A stretch of 64,000 bases of DNA from Pseudomonas sp. TH15 (GTDB lineage: Bacteria; Pseudomonadota; Gammaproteobacteria; Pseudomonadales; Pseudomonadaceae), in assembly GCF_016651105.1 (NCBI RefSeq), contig NZ_JAEKEL010000001.1, positions 1,850,001 to 1,914,000 of the forward strand, written 5' to 3'. Under the pieces are notes generated by a model. That model was not told the DNA's origin. It saw nothing but the letters and a program-made list of their open reading frames with translations, and made no database searches. Position numbers and translations under genes: made by a program. Of this stretch, positions 30,587-40,575 are shown in pieces (within the stretch, counting starts at the first letter, position 1; the number at the start of each line of letters is the position of its first letter).

Positions 30587-32182
30587 ATGCGACGCTGGAA
30601 CGGCTGGGGAGATGCAACCACGGTGGTCGAGCTGCCGGCCCAGGGCGCGGGATTTCTCGCTGAACGGCTAGGTGCCGGCCGAGCGCTGCCCGATGCAACG
30701 CTCGAGACGGCACTGACCCGCGTGCCGGCCTCGCGGTTGTCGGAACATCCCTCGTACAGCGTGACTGCGCATGATCGTTTGCTGCACGCGCGGGGGCAGA
30801 GCCTGCCGGACTGGCTGGCGTTGCGCGAAGGGGCTCCGGGGATTTATCCGGACGCCGTGGCCTTCCCCGAGAGCGCCGAACAGATTCGCCACTTACTGGC
30901 GCTCGCCCAGTCGCAGGACCTGTGTCTGATTCCTTATGGCGGCGGCACCTCGGTGGCCGGGCACATCAATCCGCCGAGTTCCGCACGGCCCGTGGTGACG
31001 GTTTCCCTGGCCCGCATGAATCGCCTGCTGGACCTCGACGAACAGAGCCTGCTGACTACTTTCGGCCCCGGTGCGACGGGGCCGCAGGTGGAAAGTCAGC
31101 TGCGCGCCCGTGGTTACACCCTGGGGCATTTTCCGCAGTCGTGGGAACTGTCGACCCTTGGCGGTTGGGTCGCCAGTCGATCCAGTGGCCAACAGTCGCT
31201 GCGCTACGGGCGAATCGAGCAATTGTTCGCCGGTGGCACCCTGGAAACCTTTGCCGGTCCTTTGGAAATCGCTACTTTCCCGGCCTCGGCCGCCGGTCCC
31301 GATCTGCGCGAGGTGGTGCTGGGCTGTGAAGGCCGTTTCGGGATTATTTCCGAGGTCAAAGTGCGGGTCAGCGCACTACCGGCCGATGAGCGTTTCTATG
31401 GGGTGTTTTTGCCCGATTGGCCGCAGGCGCTGCAAGCCATCCGCCAGTTGGCCCAAGCGCGCGTACCGCTGTCGATGCTGCGCTTGTCCAACGCGGTGGA
31501 AACCGAGACCCAGCTGGCGCTGGCCGGTCATCCGCAGCAAATTGCCTGGCTGGAAAAGTACCTCACCCTGCGTGGCGCCGGTGCGGGCAAATGCCTGCTG
31601 ACGTTCGGCGTGACCGGCAATCGGCGGCAAAATGCGCTGTCCCTGAGTCAGGCCCGGCAGCACTTGAAGGCCTTCGGCGGCGTCTTCACCGGCACCTTGC
31701 TCGGCAAGAAGTGGGCGCAGAACCGCTTCCGTTTCCCTTACCTGCGCGAGAACCTGTGGAACGCCGGTTATGTGGTCGACACCCTCGAAACCGCCACCGA
31801 CTGGAGCAATGTCGACAACCTGCTGAGCCTGGTCGAAAACAGCCTGCGCGACGCCTTGGCCGCTGAAGGCGAGCGGGTGCATGTGTTCACTCACCTGTCC
31901 CATGTCTATGGCGAAGGCTCGAGCATCTACACCACTTATGTGTTTCGCCCGGCAGCGGACTACGCTGCCACCCTGGCTCGCTGGCAGGCGCTCAAACAGG
32001 CCGCCAGTCAGACCATCGTCGACAACCACGGCACCATCAGTCACCAGCATGGCGTGGGCAAAGACCACGCGCCGTACTTGCTGCGGGAGAAGGGCGCGCT
32101 GGCGATGGACACCCTGCAGGCGCTGAGCCGGCATTTCGATCCGGCCGGGCGACTGAACCCTGGCACGCTGTTGCAGGAGTGA
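30587..32182 (+). CDS. FAD-binding oxidase related to alkylglycerone-phosphate synthase (AGPS)
   Basis: A 531-residue flavoprotein of the PCMH/vanillyl-alcohol-oxidase fold. It matches AGPS through the HDRLLHARGQSLPDWLALR entry block (62-80), the FAD loop IPYGGGTSVAG (115-125), STLGGWVASRSSG and the C-terminal SHQHGVGKD histidine cluster. AGPS exchanges the acyl group of acyl-dihydroxyacetone phosphate for a fatty alcohol, forming an ether bond; the reverse would split an ether lipid. The neighbours are a glycerol-3-phosphate-dehydrogenase paralogue (start 5 bases after this stop) and an FGGY kinase, which supports a glyceryl-ether substrate. Direction and substrate are inference. Confidence 0.85.
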   Translation: MRRWNGWGDATTVVELPAQGAGFLAERLGAGRALPDATLETALTRVPASRLSEHPSYSVTAHDRLLHARGQSLPDWLALREGAPGIYPDAVAFPESAEQIRHLLALAQSQDLCLIPYGGGTSVAGHINPPSSARPVVTVSLARMNRLLDLDEQSLLTTFGPGATGPQVESQLRARGYTLGHFPQSWELSTLGGWVASRSSGQQSLRYGRIEQLFAGGTLETFAGPLEIATFPASAAGPDLREVVLGCEGRFGIISEVKVRVSALPADERFYGVFLPDWPQALQAIRQLAQARVPLSMLRLSNAVETETQLALAGHPQQIAWLEKYLTLRGAGAGKCLLTFGVTGNRRQNALSLSQARQHLKAFGGVFTGTLLGKKWAQNRFRFPYLRENLWNAGYVVDTLETATDWSNVDNLLSLVENSLRDALAAEGERVHVFTHLSHVYGEGSSIYTTYVFRPAADYAATLARWQALKQAASQTIVDNHGTISHQHGVGKDHAPYLLREKGALAMDTLQALSRHFDPAGRLNPGTLLQE

Positions 32183-32187
32183 CGAGC

Positions 32188-33792
32188 ATGAGCCTCGACT
32201 GGAACGCGGCGTGGAGGCAGCACGTGCTGCCGACGCTGGCGGATGAAACCTGGGACCTGATTGTCATTGGCGGCGGCATCAGCGGCGCCGGCATCCTGCG
32301 CGAAGCCGCGCGCCGTGGCTGGCGTTGCCTGCTGCTGGAACAGCGCGATTTCGCCTGGGGCACTTCCAGCCGTTCCTCGAAAATGGTTCATGGCGGCTTG
32401 CGTTACATTGCCAAGGGCCAGTGGCGCCTGACCCGCGATTCGGTTCGCGAACGCCAGCGCCTGCTCGACGAAGCGCCGGGGCTGGTGGAGCCGATGAGTT
32501 TCTTGATGCCGCATTACCGTGGCGGCTTTCCCGGCCCGCGGGTGCTGGGTGGTTTGTTGAGCGTCTATGACGCGTTGGCCGGGCGGCGTAGTCATCGCTT
32601 CCATGACGCGCAGCAACTGGGTTATCTCGCGCCGGGGGTGAAGCAACATGACCTACTGGGCGGCACCTGTTTTGTTGATGCACTGACCGATGACGCCCGT
32701 CTGGTGATGCGCGTTTTGGGCGAGGCGCGAGCCGACGGCGCCATGGTGCTCAACGGGATGCGTGTGCAGCAGTTGCTGCGTGAAGAGGGGCGGGTGTGCG
32801 GGGTTCAGGTCGAGGACTGCGAGGGCGGTTCGTCGCTGCAATTGCGTTGTGCTGTGTTGGCCGTGGCCACTGGCGCCTGGGCTGAACGCTTGCGGCCGTC
32901 CGATGCCCCGCATCAGTTGCGCCCGTTGCGTGGCAGTCATTTGTTGCTGCCGGGCTGGCGGCTACCCGTGGCGCAGGCCTTTACCTTCCTGCACGAGCGC
33001 GACCGTCGACCGGTGTTTGTTTTCCCTTGGGAAGGTGCCACGGTGGTCGGCACCACGGACCTCGATCATCAAGAGGATCTGGACCAGAGCGCGAGCATCA
33101 GCGCCGAGGAACTCGACTACCTGCTGGCCGCCTGTGCCCAGCAGTTCCCCGAGGCTGAAGTGGTCGCCGCCGATGTGTTGTCGACCTGGTCGGGCGTGCG
33201 CCCGGTAGTTGGCAGCGCTGCGGGTGAGCATCAGGGCAAACCGTCCAGTGAAACCCGCGAGCATGTGCTGTGGCTGGAACCCGGTTGCGTGACCCTGGCT
33301 GGCGGCAAGCTGACGACCTTTCGCCCGCAGGCCATCGAAGTGCTCAAGGCCTGCGCGACCATGCTCGGGCGCGCCCTCAGTGATGACGGCGCGCCGGTGT
33401 TTGCCGTCGTGCCACCGCTGGCGATTGCGGGGCTCAGTGGCAGTCAATGGCGGCGCCTGGCCGGACGGCATGGCCGTGACCTGCCGAGGCTGGCGCAACT
33501 GATCGCCGAGTTGGGCCATGACAGCGTTGGCGCCACTGACACCTTGTGGGCGGAACTGGCCTTTGCCTGCGACACGGAAATGGTCCTGCACCTGGATGAC
33601 CTGTTGTTGCGTCGCACCCGTTTGGGTCTGTTGCTGCCTCGTGGCGGCGAGGATTACTTTGCGGCCATTCGTCACCTCTGTCAGCCGCGACTGGGCTGGG
33701 ACGATGAGCATTGGCAACAGGAGCTGCAGCGTTACCGAGCGTTGTGGCAACGCCACCACGGTTTGCCGGAAGCCTCGCAAAATGCCCATTGA
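32188..33792 (+). CDS. FAD-dependent glycerol-3-phosphate dehydrogenase paralogue
   Basis: A 534-residue GlpD/GlpA-like flavoprotein. The N-terminal FAD motif [19 protein letters not shown] is at about residues 20-38, followed by [16 protein letters not shown], and the C-terminal GlpO-type helical domain is present. The frame opens at a GTG at 32179, but CAGGAG at 32174 is the right distance for ATG 32188. Its place between an AGPS-like gene and an FGGY kinase, rather than in a glpFKRD locus, suggests that it oxidises a substituted glycerol phosphate. Confidence 0.88.
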   Translation: MSLDWNAAWRQHVLPTLADETWDLIVIGGGISGAGILREAARRGWRCLLLEQRDFAWGTSSRSSKMVHGGLRYIAKGQWRLTRDSVRERQRLLDEAPGLVEPMSFLMPHYRGGFPGPRVLGGLLSVYDALAGRRSHRFHDAQQLGYLAPGVKQHDLLGGTCFVDALTDDARLVMRVLGEARADGAMVLNGMRVQQLLREEGRVCGVQVEDCEGGSSLQLRCAVLAVATGAWAERLRPSDAPHQLRPLRGSHLLLPGWRLPVAQAFTFLHERDRRPVFVFPWEGATVVGTTDLDHQEDLDQSASISAEELDYLLAACAQQFPEAEVVAADVLSTWSGVRPVVGSAAGEHQGKPSSETREHVLWLEPGCVTLAGGKLTTFRPQAIEVLKACATMLGRALSDDGAPVFAVVPPLAIAGLSGSQWRRLAGRHGRDLPRLAQLIAELGHDSVGATDTLWAELAFACDTEMVLHLDDLLLRRTRLGLLLPRGGEDYFAAIRHLCQPRLGWDDEHWQQELQRYRALWQRHHGLPEASQNAH

Positions 33793-33802
33793 AGAGAGCT
33801 CC

Positions 33803-35371
33803 ATGGATAACCCCCCGAACAAGCGTTACCTGCTGGCGATCGACAATGGGACCCAGAGCGTGCGCGCGCTGCTCTTCGACTTGCAGGGCAATCTGCTGGG
33901 CAAAGGCAAGGTTGAATTGCAGGCGTATTACTCGACGCAACCTGGCTGGGCCGAGCAGGACCCGGAATATTACTGGGCGAAACTGGGGGAGGCCTGCCAG
34001 CAGTTATGGCAGCAAACCGGCATCGACCGTTCACAGATTGCCGGCGTCTCCCTGACCACCCAGCGCGGCACAGTGATCAACGTCGATGCCCAAGGCAAGC
34101 CGCTGCGCCCGGCGATTCTGTGGCTCGATCAACGCCAGACCGAAGTCGAAGGCGGGATCAAGGGACCGTGGGGCTGGCTGTTCAAACTGGTCGGCGCGCA
34201 AGCCACCGTGGATTATTTTCGCGCTCAGGCCGAGGCCAACTGGATCGCGCGCCATCAGCCTGAAGTGTGGGCGGCGACTGACAAGTTTTTGCTGCTCTCG
34301 GGGTTTCTCACCCATCGTCTGTGCGGGCGCTTTGTCGACTCGGTGGGCTGTTGCGTCGGCTACCTGCCCTTCGACTTCAAACGCCTGCGCTGGGCCGCTC
34401 CCTCCGACTGGAAATGGCAGGCGCTGGCGGTGCGTCCCGGGCAATTGCCCACGCTGCATAAACCCGGTGAAACCCTGGGCCACATTAGCGCCGAGGCCAG
34501 CCGCCATACCGGCATTCCCGAGGGACTGCCTCTGATCGCCGCCGGTGCCGACAAGGCCTGCGAAGTCGTGGGTTCCGGAGTGGTCGACGCGGACACGGTG
34601 TGCCTGTCCTACGGCACCACGGCGACGATCACCAGCACCCGTTCGCGCTATCTGGAAATCGTCCCGTTGATTCCGCCTTACCCCTCTGCGGTGCCGGATC
34701 AATACAACTGCGAGGTGATGATTTATCGCGGCTACTGGATGGTCAGCTGGTTCAAGAACGAGTTCGGCCTGCGGGAAATGCAGCAGGCCAAAGCGCAAGG
34801 CGTGGAGCCTGAGCAACTCTTCGACGCGTTGGTCAACGCCGTGCCGCCAGGCTCCATGGGCCTGATGCTGCAACCCTACTGGTCGCCCGGCATTCGCGAA
34901 CCGGGTGTGGAAGCCAAGGGCGCGATGATCGGCTTCGGCGACGTGCATACGCGCGCGCATATCTATCGGGCGATCCTCGAAGGTTTAGCGTATGCCTTGC
35001 GTCAGGGTATGGAGAGCATCGAGAAGCGTTCGAAGGTCTCCATCAAGCGCTTGCGAGTCGCCGGTGGTGGCTCCCAGAGTGATGCGGCGATGCAGCTCAC
35101 TGCGGACATTTTTGGCCTGCCGGCCGAGCGTCCACATGTCTACGAAGCGTCCGGTTTGGGAGCGGCCATTTGCTGCGCGGTCGGGCTTGGATTGCACGCG
35201 GATTTTCCCACGGCGATGACGGCCATGACCCGCGTCGGCGCGGTATTCATGCCGCAGCCTGAGGCGCAGCAGATCTATCAGCGACTGTACAAAGAGGTCT
35301 ACCTGCGCATGTACCGACAGCTTAAGCCGCTGTACCAAAGCATTCGCAAGATCACTGGCTACCCGGCCTGA
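33803..35371 (+). CDS. FGGY-family carbohydrate/polyol kinase
   Basis: A 522-residue kinase of the FGGY family with two actin-like ATPase domains. The N-terminal phosphate-1 loop is [17 protein letters not shown] (residues 9-25), the second-domain phosphate loop [14 protein letters not shown] is near 265, and [20 protein letters not shown] is the FGGY signature 2. It is distinct from GlpK in its N-terminal half. It follows the GlpD paralogue by 10 bases. The substrate is unknown; a glycerol ether or other glycerol derivative fits the operon. Confidence 0.88.
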   Translation: MDNPPNKRYLLAIDNGTQSVRALLFDLQGNLLGKGKVELQAYYSTQPGWAEQDPEYYWAKLGEACQQLWQQTGIDRSQIAGVSLTTQRGTVINVDAQGKPLRPAILWLDQRQTEVEGGIKGPWGWLFKLVGAQATVDYFRAQAEANWIARHQPEVWAATDKFLLLSGFLTHRLCGRFVDSVGCCVGYLPFDFKRLRWAAPSDWKWQALAVRPGQLPTLHKPGETLGHISAEASRHTGIPEGLPLIAAGADKACEVVGSGVVDADTVCLSYGTTATITSTRSRYLEIVPLIPPYPSAVPDQYNCEVMIYRGYWMVSWFKNEFGLREMQQAKAQGVEPEQLFDALVNAVPPGSMGLMLQPYWSPGIREPGVEAKGAMIGFGDVHTRAHIYRAILEGLAYALRQGMESIEKRSKVSIKRLRVAGGGSQSDAAMQLTADIFGLPAERPHVYEASGLGAAICCAVGLGLHADFPTAMTAMTRVGAVFMPQPEAQQIYQRLYKEVYLRMYRQLKPLYQSIRKITGYPA

Positions 35372-35390
35372 AAATCCTCAAAAATCCCCC

Positions 35391-35476
35391 TGTAGGAGCT
35401 GCCGAAGGCTGCGATCTTTTGATCTTGTTTTTTCAGATCAACGTTAAAAGATCGCAGCCTTCGGCAGGCTCCTACA
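35391..35476. repeat. Palindromic element, TGTAGGAGCTGCCGAAGGCTGCGA class
   Basis: The left arm 35391-35425 (TGTAGGAGCTGCCGAAGGCT and on) pairs with the reverse-complement arm ending CTCCTACA at 35476; the loop is TTGTTTTTTCAG-rich. It follows the kinase stop by about 20 bases and may end the transcript. A second full copy is at 46613 and a single arm near 28840. Confidence 0.85.
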
Positions 35477-35600
35477 GAAACCGTATTGCGATTTGAATTG
35501 GCGCCATCGGAGAGCTTTTCTGGTGAGATCGGACAGTGTCAGCAGCGGGGTCGGTTGTTAGGCTCAACCCTCACAGCACATCCAATAAGAACCAAAAGCA

Positions 35601-36890
35601 ATGAAGCTGACATTCCTCCTGCTGCTGCTTTGTGCAACAGCCCCGAGCGCCTGGGGCTGGTCGAACCATACGGTGGGCAGCTACCTGGCGTTGCAGGATC
35701 TGCCGGCGTTGCGCGATGCGCCGCCCATCGAAGTCGAGCCGCTGGAATCCTTTCTGGTGGAGCAGTACGAGGCGGTCAGCGCGTTGCTCGAGGAACAGGA
35801 AAGCTTCGCCCGCGAGCACTTTGCCCAATACCCGCCACGCCCCGACAGCCTGAAATTACCGGCCACGCCGAGTGACAATCTGCGCCACGATTTCCTCAGC
35901 GCATTGCGCATCAATCCCGAGATCCATCTGGCGATGGTCATTCAGCCATTGCCTGGCAAAGACCTGCCCGAACGCGCGCACCTGCAAGCCGATCAGGTCA
36001 TGGTCGAACAGACCCTTTCACCGTGGAATCGCCAACGTTTCATCGTTGTCGCCGAGCACGAAAAAGTCGCACCACTGGCCGTGCTGGCCAGCGCCGCCGA
36101 CGAACCCGATTACGGCCACGACATCAACCTGTTCAGCGACAACCCGGGTGAAGTCGGTGCGCGCTACGGCTTCGGCCCGCAACCCTTCGGTGATGCAAGG
36201 TTTCAGTACAGCTCACAGGCGCCGTTCCACATGGGTTTTTTCCATGAAAGCGCGGTGGTCTACGCCGCTGCCGGGTTTCTCGAACGCAGTTGGCCGGACT
36301 GGCGCGCGTATCAATACATGGGGTTGGCCCGACTGGCGTTTGCCAGTGGCCATCCGTACTGGGGCTACCGTTTTCTCGGCTGGGGCCTGCACCACATTCA
36401 GGACCTGACCCAGCCTTATCACGCCAAGCCATTGCCCGGCGTCGATCTTGCCAGTCTTTTGCTGCTGGAAGGCAAAGCCATCGCCGGTTTCGCTGAGGAT
36501 AAGCAGGCCTCCATCGAACGCGTCGCCACCCGGCACATGGAGGTGGAGAAGTACCAATCGACCTGGTTGCGCCGTTTGCTGCGTGCCGGTCAGCCGCATC
36601 CGATGCTCGACGCTTACGCCGACGTTGCCCGAGACGAAACGTATCCACCGTACTCCGTCGACTACCTGCGCGAAGTGGTCAGCGCCGAGTCTGTCGATGC
36701 TTCCGCCGCCTTCGACGAGGCCATCGGTCAGTGGCTGGAAACGACTCCGGCGACCAGTGATTTCAGCGGCGGTAATCGACTGCACCGTGAAGATTTCGAC
36801 CACCCGGTACTCAACCAACAGTTGTTCAGATTGCTCGGTCATTTCGGCTCGCACAGCCGGATTTATGTCAGTGCGGGATTGGTCCCTTAA
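35601..36890 (+). CDS. Secreted zinc phospholipase C / P1-nuclease-like protein
   Basis: A 429-residue exported protein. The signal peptide (1-19, ending SAWG) leaves an N-terminal Trp20 with His23 close behind, as in zinc-dependent phospholipase C and P1 nuclease, where the N-terminal Trp and a nearby His bind zinc. Further candidate ligands lie in DEPDYGHD, HMGFFHE, GHPYWGYRFLGWGLHHIQD and TQPYHA; the last two resemble the H-x3-H-x-x-D...QPxHA zinc site of the family. Its place next to ether-lipid-type genes supports phosphodiester cleavage of lipid head groups. Family membership is from motif reading only. Confidence 0.72.
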   Translation: MKLTFLLLLLCATAPSAWGWSNHTVGSYLALQDLPALRDAPPIEVEPLESFLVEQYEAVSALLEEQESFAREHFAQYPPRPDSLKLPATPSDNLRHDFLSALRINPEIHLAMVIQPLPGKDLPERAHLQADQVMVEQTLSPWNRQRFIVVAEHEKVAPLAVLASAADEPDYGHDINLFSDNPGEVGARYGFGPQPFGDARFQYSSQAPFHMGFFHESAVVYAAAGFLERSWPDWRAYQYMGLARLAFASGHPYWGYRFLGWGLHHIQDLTQPYHAKPLPGVDLASLLLLEGKAIAGFAEDKQASIERVATRHMEVEKYQSTWLRRLLRAGQPHPMLDAYADVARDETYPPYSVDYLREVVSAESVDASAAFDEAIGQWLETTPATSDFSGGNRLHREDFDHPVLNQQLFRLLGHFGSHSRIYVSAGLVP

Positions 36891-36935
36891 CGATCGCGAC
36901 GCGACACGAAAAACAACAAAAACAAGGAGGATCAG

Positions 36936-38894
36936 ATGATCAGTACTCGATTGCGCCGGTCTGGCGCGGCGCTTCCCGGTGTTGGTTTGGCAGGGTTGCT
37001 GCAACTGTGCGCAGTCGATAGCGCGCAGGCTGTGGAGTTCAGCCTGATGGACAAGCAGGTCACCGGTTCCCTCGACACGACCTTGTCGTACGGGCGCCTG
37101 TGGCGGGTGCAGGGTCGCGACAAGACTAACGATGACGTCAACACCAACGACGGCAATCGCAACTTCGACACCGGGCTGGTTTCCGAGGTGTACAAGATCA
37201 CCTCCGAGCTTGAGGCTAACTATCAGAACTATGGTTTGTTCATGCGCGGCACTGCGTTTTACGACACGCAACTGATGGACAAGCGCAACGACTACTACGA
37301 CAACAACAACCCGTCGCAACCCAGCCAGAGTTACCCGCAGGACAACCACTTCACCAGCCAGACCCGCGACATCGCCGGCGGCCGCATCGAGATGCTCGAC
37401 GCCTACGTGCATGGCAGTTGGGACGTTGCGCAGATGCCGGTCACCGCGCGGGTCGGCCGCCAGGTGTTCAACTGGGGCGAAGGGATTTTCTATCGCGGCG
37501 GGATCAACACCACCAACCCGGTGGACGCTGCCAAGTACCGCTTGCCCGGCGCCGAGGTCAAGGAAGTGCTGGTGCCGGTGGAGGCGCTGAGCTTCAACAT
37601 CGGCCTGACCGACAGCCTGACCATGGAGAGTTTCTACCAGACCAACTGGAAGGAAACCCGCATCGATCCGGTCGGCACCTTCTACTCGCAAACTGACCTG
37701 TTCGCCGACGGCGGCAACACCGGCTACAACAACTTCAGCGGCACCGCGCTCGATACGCCGGTGCCCGGTTTTGGCAATGTCATCGGCTTGTACAGCGCGT
37801 TGGGCAATAACCCGTTGCTGAGCCAGGCCCTGCAAACCACCGGCCTGTACGCCAACGGCGTGACCCCGGCGTATGGCAATACCCTCAAAGTGGCCTCGGT
37901 CGGCAAGGACTACAACGCGCGCAACGACGGCCAGTTCGGCTTTGCCTTTCGCTATATCGCCGAGCAACTCAACAGCACCGAGTTCGGCTTGTACATGGTC
38001 AATTACCACGCCAAGGAGCCGACCATTGCCGCTGACCTTGGCGGGTACAAAGGCATCGACATGGATGCCCTGACCAACCTGTTGTCCGGTGTCGCCGGCA
38101 GTCAGGCCGGGGCACTCGCCAACGGTCTGGCCACCGCTGATGTCATGGGAAACATCCAGGCGCATCGACGTTACGCCGAAGACATTCGCATGTACGGTTT
38201 CAGCTTCAACACCACGCTGGGTACGGCATCGGTGTTCGGCGAAATCGCTTATCGACCGAACCTGCCGATTGGCGTCGCGGCCACCAACGATTTGATCGGC
38301 GACCTGGCCAACGGTGCCGCCGTGGCGGTGACGGGCAAGTCGATCAATGTCGGCGGGCAGATGGTCAACCTCAACAGTGAGATCAACAACGCCGAGCGTG
38401 TGGAAGCCTTCAACACTTCGTTGGGCATTATCTACAACTTCGGTCCGACGGCCTCGTTCGATTCGCTGTTCGGCATCTTCGAACTGGCCTCCGAGCACCT
38501 GCGCGGCAGCAGCCTGCAATACACCGCTTATGACGGCAGCACCCGTTACTACGCCGGCACCGGTAATTATTCCTATGTGTCGGGCGGTGATCGTGACGAT
38601 CAGGTCAACCGTGATTCCTACAGCTACACGGCAATGCTCAATGGCACGTGGAACGACGTGTACGCCGGGGTCAACGTCTCGCCTTATGTCGTCTACAAGG
38701 ACGACTTCAAAGGCAACAGCTATCAGGCCGGCAACACCATCGAAGGTCGCAAGGCCTACACGCTGGGGATCAAGGCCAATTACCAGAACAAGCTTGAGGC
38801 CGAGCTGCAATACACCGAGTTCTACGGCGGCGGGCAAAACAACGGCATTCGCGACCGCGACAACATCGGGTTCAACCTCAAGTATTTCCTGTGA
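36936..38894 (+). CDS. DUF1302 family outer-membrane-type protein
   Basis: A 652-residue exported protein with a signal peptide ending about residue 32 (AQA), many alternating beta-strand segments and a C-terminal Phe-x-Leu end (NLKYFL) typical of outer membrane barrels. The pattern GRQVFNWGEGIFYRGGIN is characteristic of DUF1302. The family is always found with DUF1329, as here, often beside catabolic genes for hydrophobic compounds. A role in moving hydrophobic substrates across the outer membrane is inferred. AAGGAGG lies just before the ATG. Confidence 0.9.
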   Translation: MISTRLRRSGAALPGVGLAGLLQLCAVDSAQAVEFSLMDKQVTGSLDTTLSYGRLWRVQGRDKTNDDVNTNDGNRNFDTGLVSEVYKITSELEANYQNYGLFMRGTAFYDTQLMDKRNDYYDNNNPSQPSQSYPQDNHFTSQTRDIAGGRIEMLDAYVHGSWDVAQMPVTARVGRQVFNWGEGIFYRGGINTTNPVDAAKYRLPGAEVKEVLVPVEALSFNIGLTDSLTMESFYQTNWKETRIDPVGTFYSQTDLFADGGNTGYNNFSGTALDTPVPGFGNVIGLYSALGNNPLLSQALQTTGLYANGVTPAYGNTLKVASVGKDYNARNDGQFGFAFRYIAEQLNSTEFGLYMVNYHAKEPTIAADLGGYKGIDMDALTNLLSGVAGSQAGALANGLATADVMGNIQAHRRYAEDIRMYGFSFNTTLGTASVFGEIAYRPNLPIGVAATNDLIGDLANGAAVAVTGKSINVGGQMVNLNSEINNAERVEAFNTSLGIIYNFGPTASFDSLFGIFELASEHLRGSSLQYTAYDGSTRYYAGTGNYSYVSGGDRDDQVNRDSYSYTAMLNGTWNDVYAGVNVSPYVVYKDDFKGNSYQAGNTIEGRKAYTLGIKANYQNKLEAELQYTEFYGGGQNNGIRDRDNIGFNLKYFL

Positions 38895-38910
38895 ATTCCA
38901 ACTCATTCCC

Positions 38911-39004
38911 CCTGTGGGAGCGAGCTTGCTCGCGATGAGGCCGGTACATTCAACATTGATGTCGACTGACACACCGCTATCGCGAGCAAGCTCGCTCCCA
39001 CAGG
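38911..39004. repeat. REP-type palindrome between the DUF1302 and DUF1329 genes
   Basis: CCTGTGGGAGCGAGCTTGCT at 38911 is matched by its reverse complement ending CAGG at 39004. It sits inside what is otherwise an operon, so it may lower expression of the second gene or act in mRNA processing. Confidence 0.88.
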
Positions 39005-39026
39005 TTTTTGTATTTTGGAGAAGATC

Positions 39027-40400
39027 ATGTTTCACACTTCACGACTGACAAGAATATCGTTGGCGCTCGTGCTGGGTCTGGCCGCAGGCACCGCCCTGGC
39101 CGCCATCACCCCACAGCAAGCCGAACAGCTGAAAACCACCCTGACCCCCATGGGCGCCGAGCGTGCCGGCAACGCGGCGGGCACCATTCCCGCGTGGACT
39201 GGCGGCATCACCCAGGCGCCGGCCGGCTACAAACCCGGCCAGCATCACCCCGATCCGTATGCGGCGGACAAACCGCTGTTCACCATCACCAAGGCTAACC
39301 TCGATCAGTACAAGGCCCATCTCAGCCCGGGCCAGATCGCGATGTTCAACAGCTACCCCGACACCTTTCAGATGCCGATCTATCCTTCCCGTCGATCAGG
39401 TTCGGCACCGCAATGGCTGTACGACAACACTCTGAAAAATGCCACCTCGGCCAAGCTGCTCGAGGGCGGCAGCGGTTTCTCCGATGCCTATGGCGGCGTG
39501 CCGTTCCCGGTACCGAAGGACGGCATTGAAGTGTTGTGGAACCACATCACCCGCTATCGCGGTATCTACGTGGTGCGCCGCGCTTCCGAAGCGCCGGTCC
39601 AGCGCAACGGCAGCTTTGCCCTGGTGACCTCGCAGCAGGAGGCACTCTTCAACTATTACCGTCCCGGCGGCCAGTTCGCCGACCTGAAAAACATCCTGTT
39701 CTACTACCTCGCCTTTGTGAAAAGTCCGGCGCGGCTGGCCGGCGGTGCAGCGTTGGTGCATGAGATGCTCGATCAGCTGAAAGACCCGCGCCAGGCCTGG
39801 ATCTACGACGCCGGCCAACGCCGCGTGCGCCGCGCACCGAACCTCGCCTATGACACGCCGATTGCATCATCCGATGGCCTGCGCACGGCCGACGACACCG
39901 ACCTGTTCAACGGCTCGCCGGATCGCTATGAGTGGAAGCTCAAGGGCAAACAGGAAATCTACATTCCGTACAACAACTACAAAGTTGGCAGCCCCGACGT
40001 GAAATACGCGCAACTGCTCACGCCGGGCCACCTCAATCCGCAATTCACGCGTTATGAACTGCACCGGGTGTGGGTGGTTGAAGGCAACCTGAAACCGGGC
40101 GCGCGACACATCTATTCCAAGCGCGTGCTGTTTCTCGATGAAGACAGCTGGGGCGCGGCGCTGGTCGATCAATACGACGGGCGAGGGGAGTTGTGGCGCG
40201 TGTCGATGGCCTACCTGAAAAACTTCTACGACCTGCCAACGACGTGGAGTGCGCTGGACGTTTTCCATGACTTGCAGGCCCGCCGTTACTACGTGCAGAA
40301 CCTCGATAACGAAGAAGCGGAGACCGTGGATTTTGCGCAACCGGTGCCGGAAGATGCGTATTTTATGCCGTCGGCATTGCGTCAGCGTGGCACGCGATAG
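39027..40400 (+). CDS. DUF1329 family exported protein (LolB-like fold)
   Basis: A 457-residue exported protein with a signal peptide (residues 1-24, ALA) and the DUF1329 features ITPQQAEQL, YAADKPLFTITKANLDQY, FPVPKDGIEVLWNHITRYRG and the C-terminal LEVD-like hydrophobic strands. DUF1329 proteins are predicted to have a LolA/LolB-like lipid-binding fold and partner with DUF1302. GGAG precedes ATG 39027. With DUF1302 it may carry a lipid-like ligand through the periplasm. Confidence 0.9.
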   Translation: MFHTSRLTRISLALVLGLAAGTALAAITPQQAEQLKTTLTPMGAERAGNAAGTIPAWTGGITQAPAGYKPGQHHPDPYAADKPLFTITKANLDQYKAHLSPGQIAMFNSYPDTFQMPIYPSRRSGSAPQWLYDNTLKNATSAKLLEGGSGFSDAYGGVPFPVPKDGIEVLWNHITRYRGIYVVRRASEAPVQRNGSFALVTSQQEALFNYYRPGGQFADLKNILFYYLAFVKSPARLAGGAALVHEMLDQLKDPRQAWIYDAGQRRVRRAPNLAYDTPIASSDGLRTADDTDLFNGSPDRYEWKLKGKQEIYIPYNNYKVGSPDVKYAQLLTPGHLNPQFTRYELHRVWVVEGNLKPGARHIYSKRVLFLDEDSWGAALVDQYDGRGELWRVSMAYLKNFYDLPTTWSALDVFHDLQARRYYVQNLDNEEAETVDFAQPVPEDAYFMPSALRQRGTR

Positions 40401-40454
40401 AAAGGGGCGGGCAGTTTCGAGGCATGACCAGACTTCAGTAGTGCCAGTCATAAC

Positions 40455-40549
40455 GCAATCGCGGGCAAGCCCGCTCCCACAGGTATCGAGTCGGACACAA
40501 ACTCTGTGAACGACCGAAAACCTGTGGGAGCGGGCTTGCCCGCGATTGG
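40455..40549. repeat. REP-type palindrome, GTGGGAGCGGGC class
   Basis: The arm CAATCGCGGGCAAGCCCGCT at 40455 reappears as its reverse complement ending CGCGATTGG at 40549. It lies between the convergent DUF1329 and chemoreceptor genes and probably serves both as a transcription end. It is a variant (GCGGGC instead of GCGAGC) of the commoner element. Confidence 0.88.
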
Positions 40550-40575
40550 ATCCAGGCTATGACGCTGACTGAAGG

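Noticed and set aside
32179..32187. GTG at 32179 as start of the GlpD paralogue
   Set aside because: It would overlap the AGGAG ribosome binding site that is well placed for ATG 32188.
36213..39035. A 940-residue open frame on the minus strand
   Set aside because: It lies opposite the phospholipase-like and DUF1302 genes, shows no domain motifs and is explained by the high-GC codon pattern of the plus strand.
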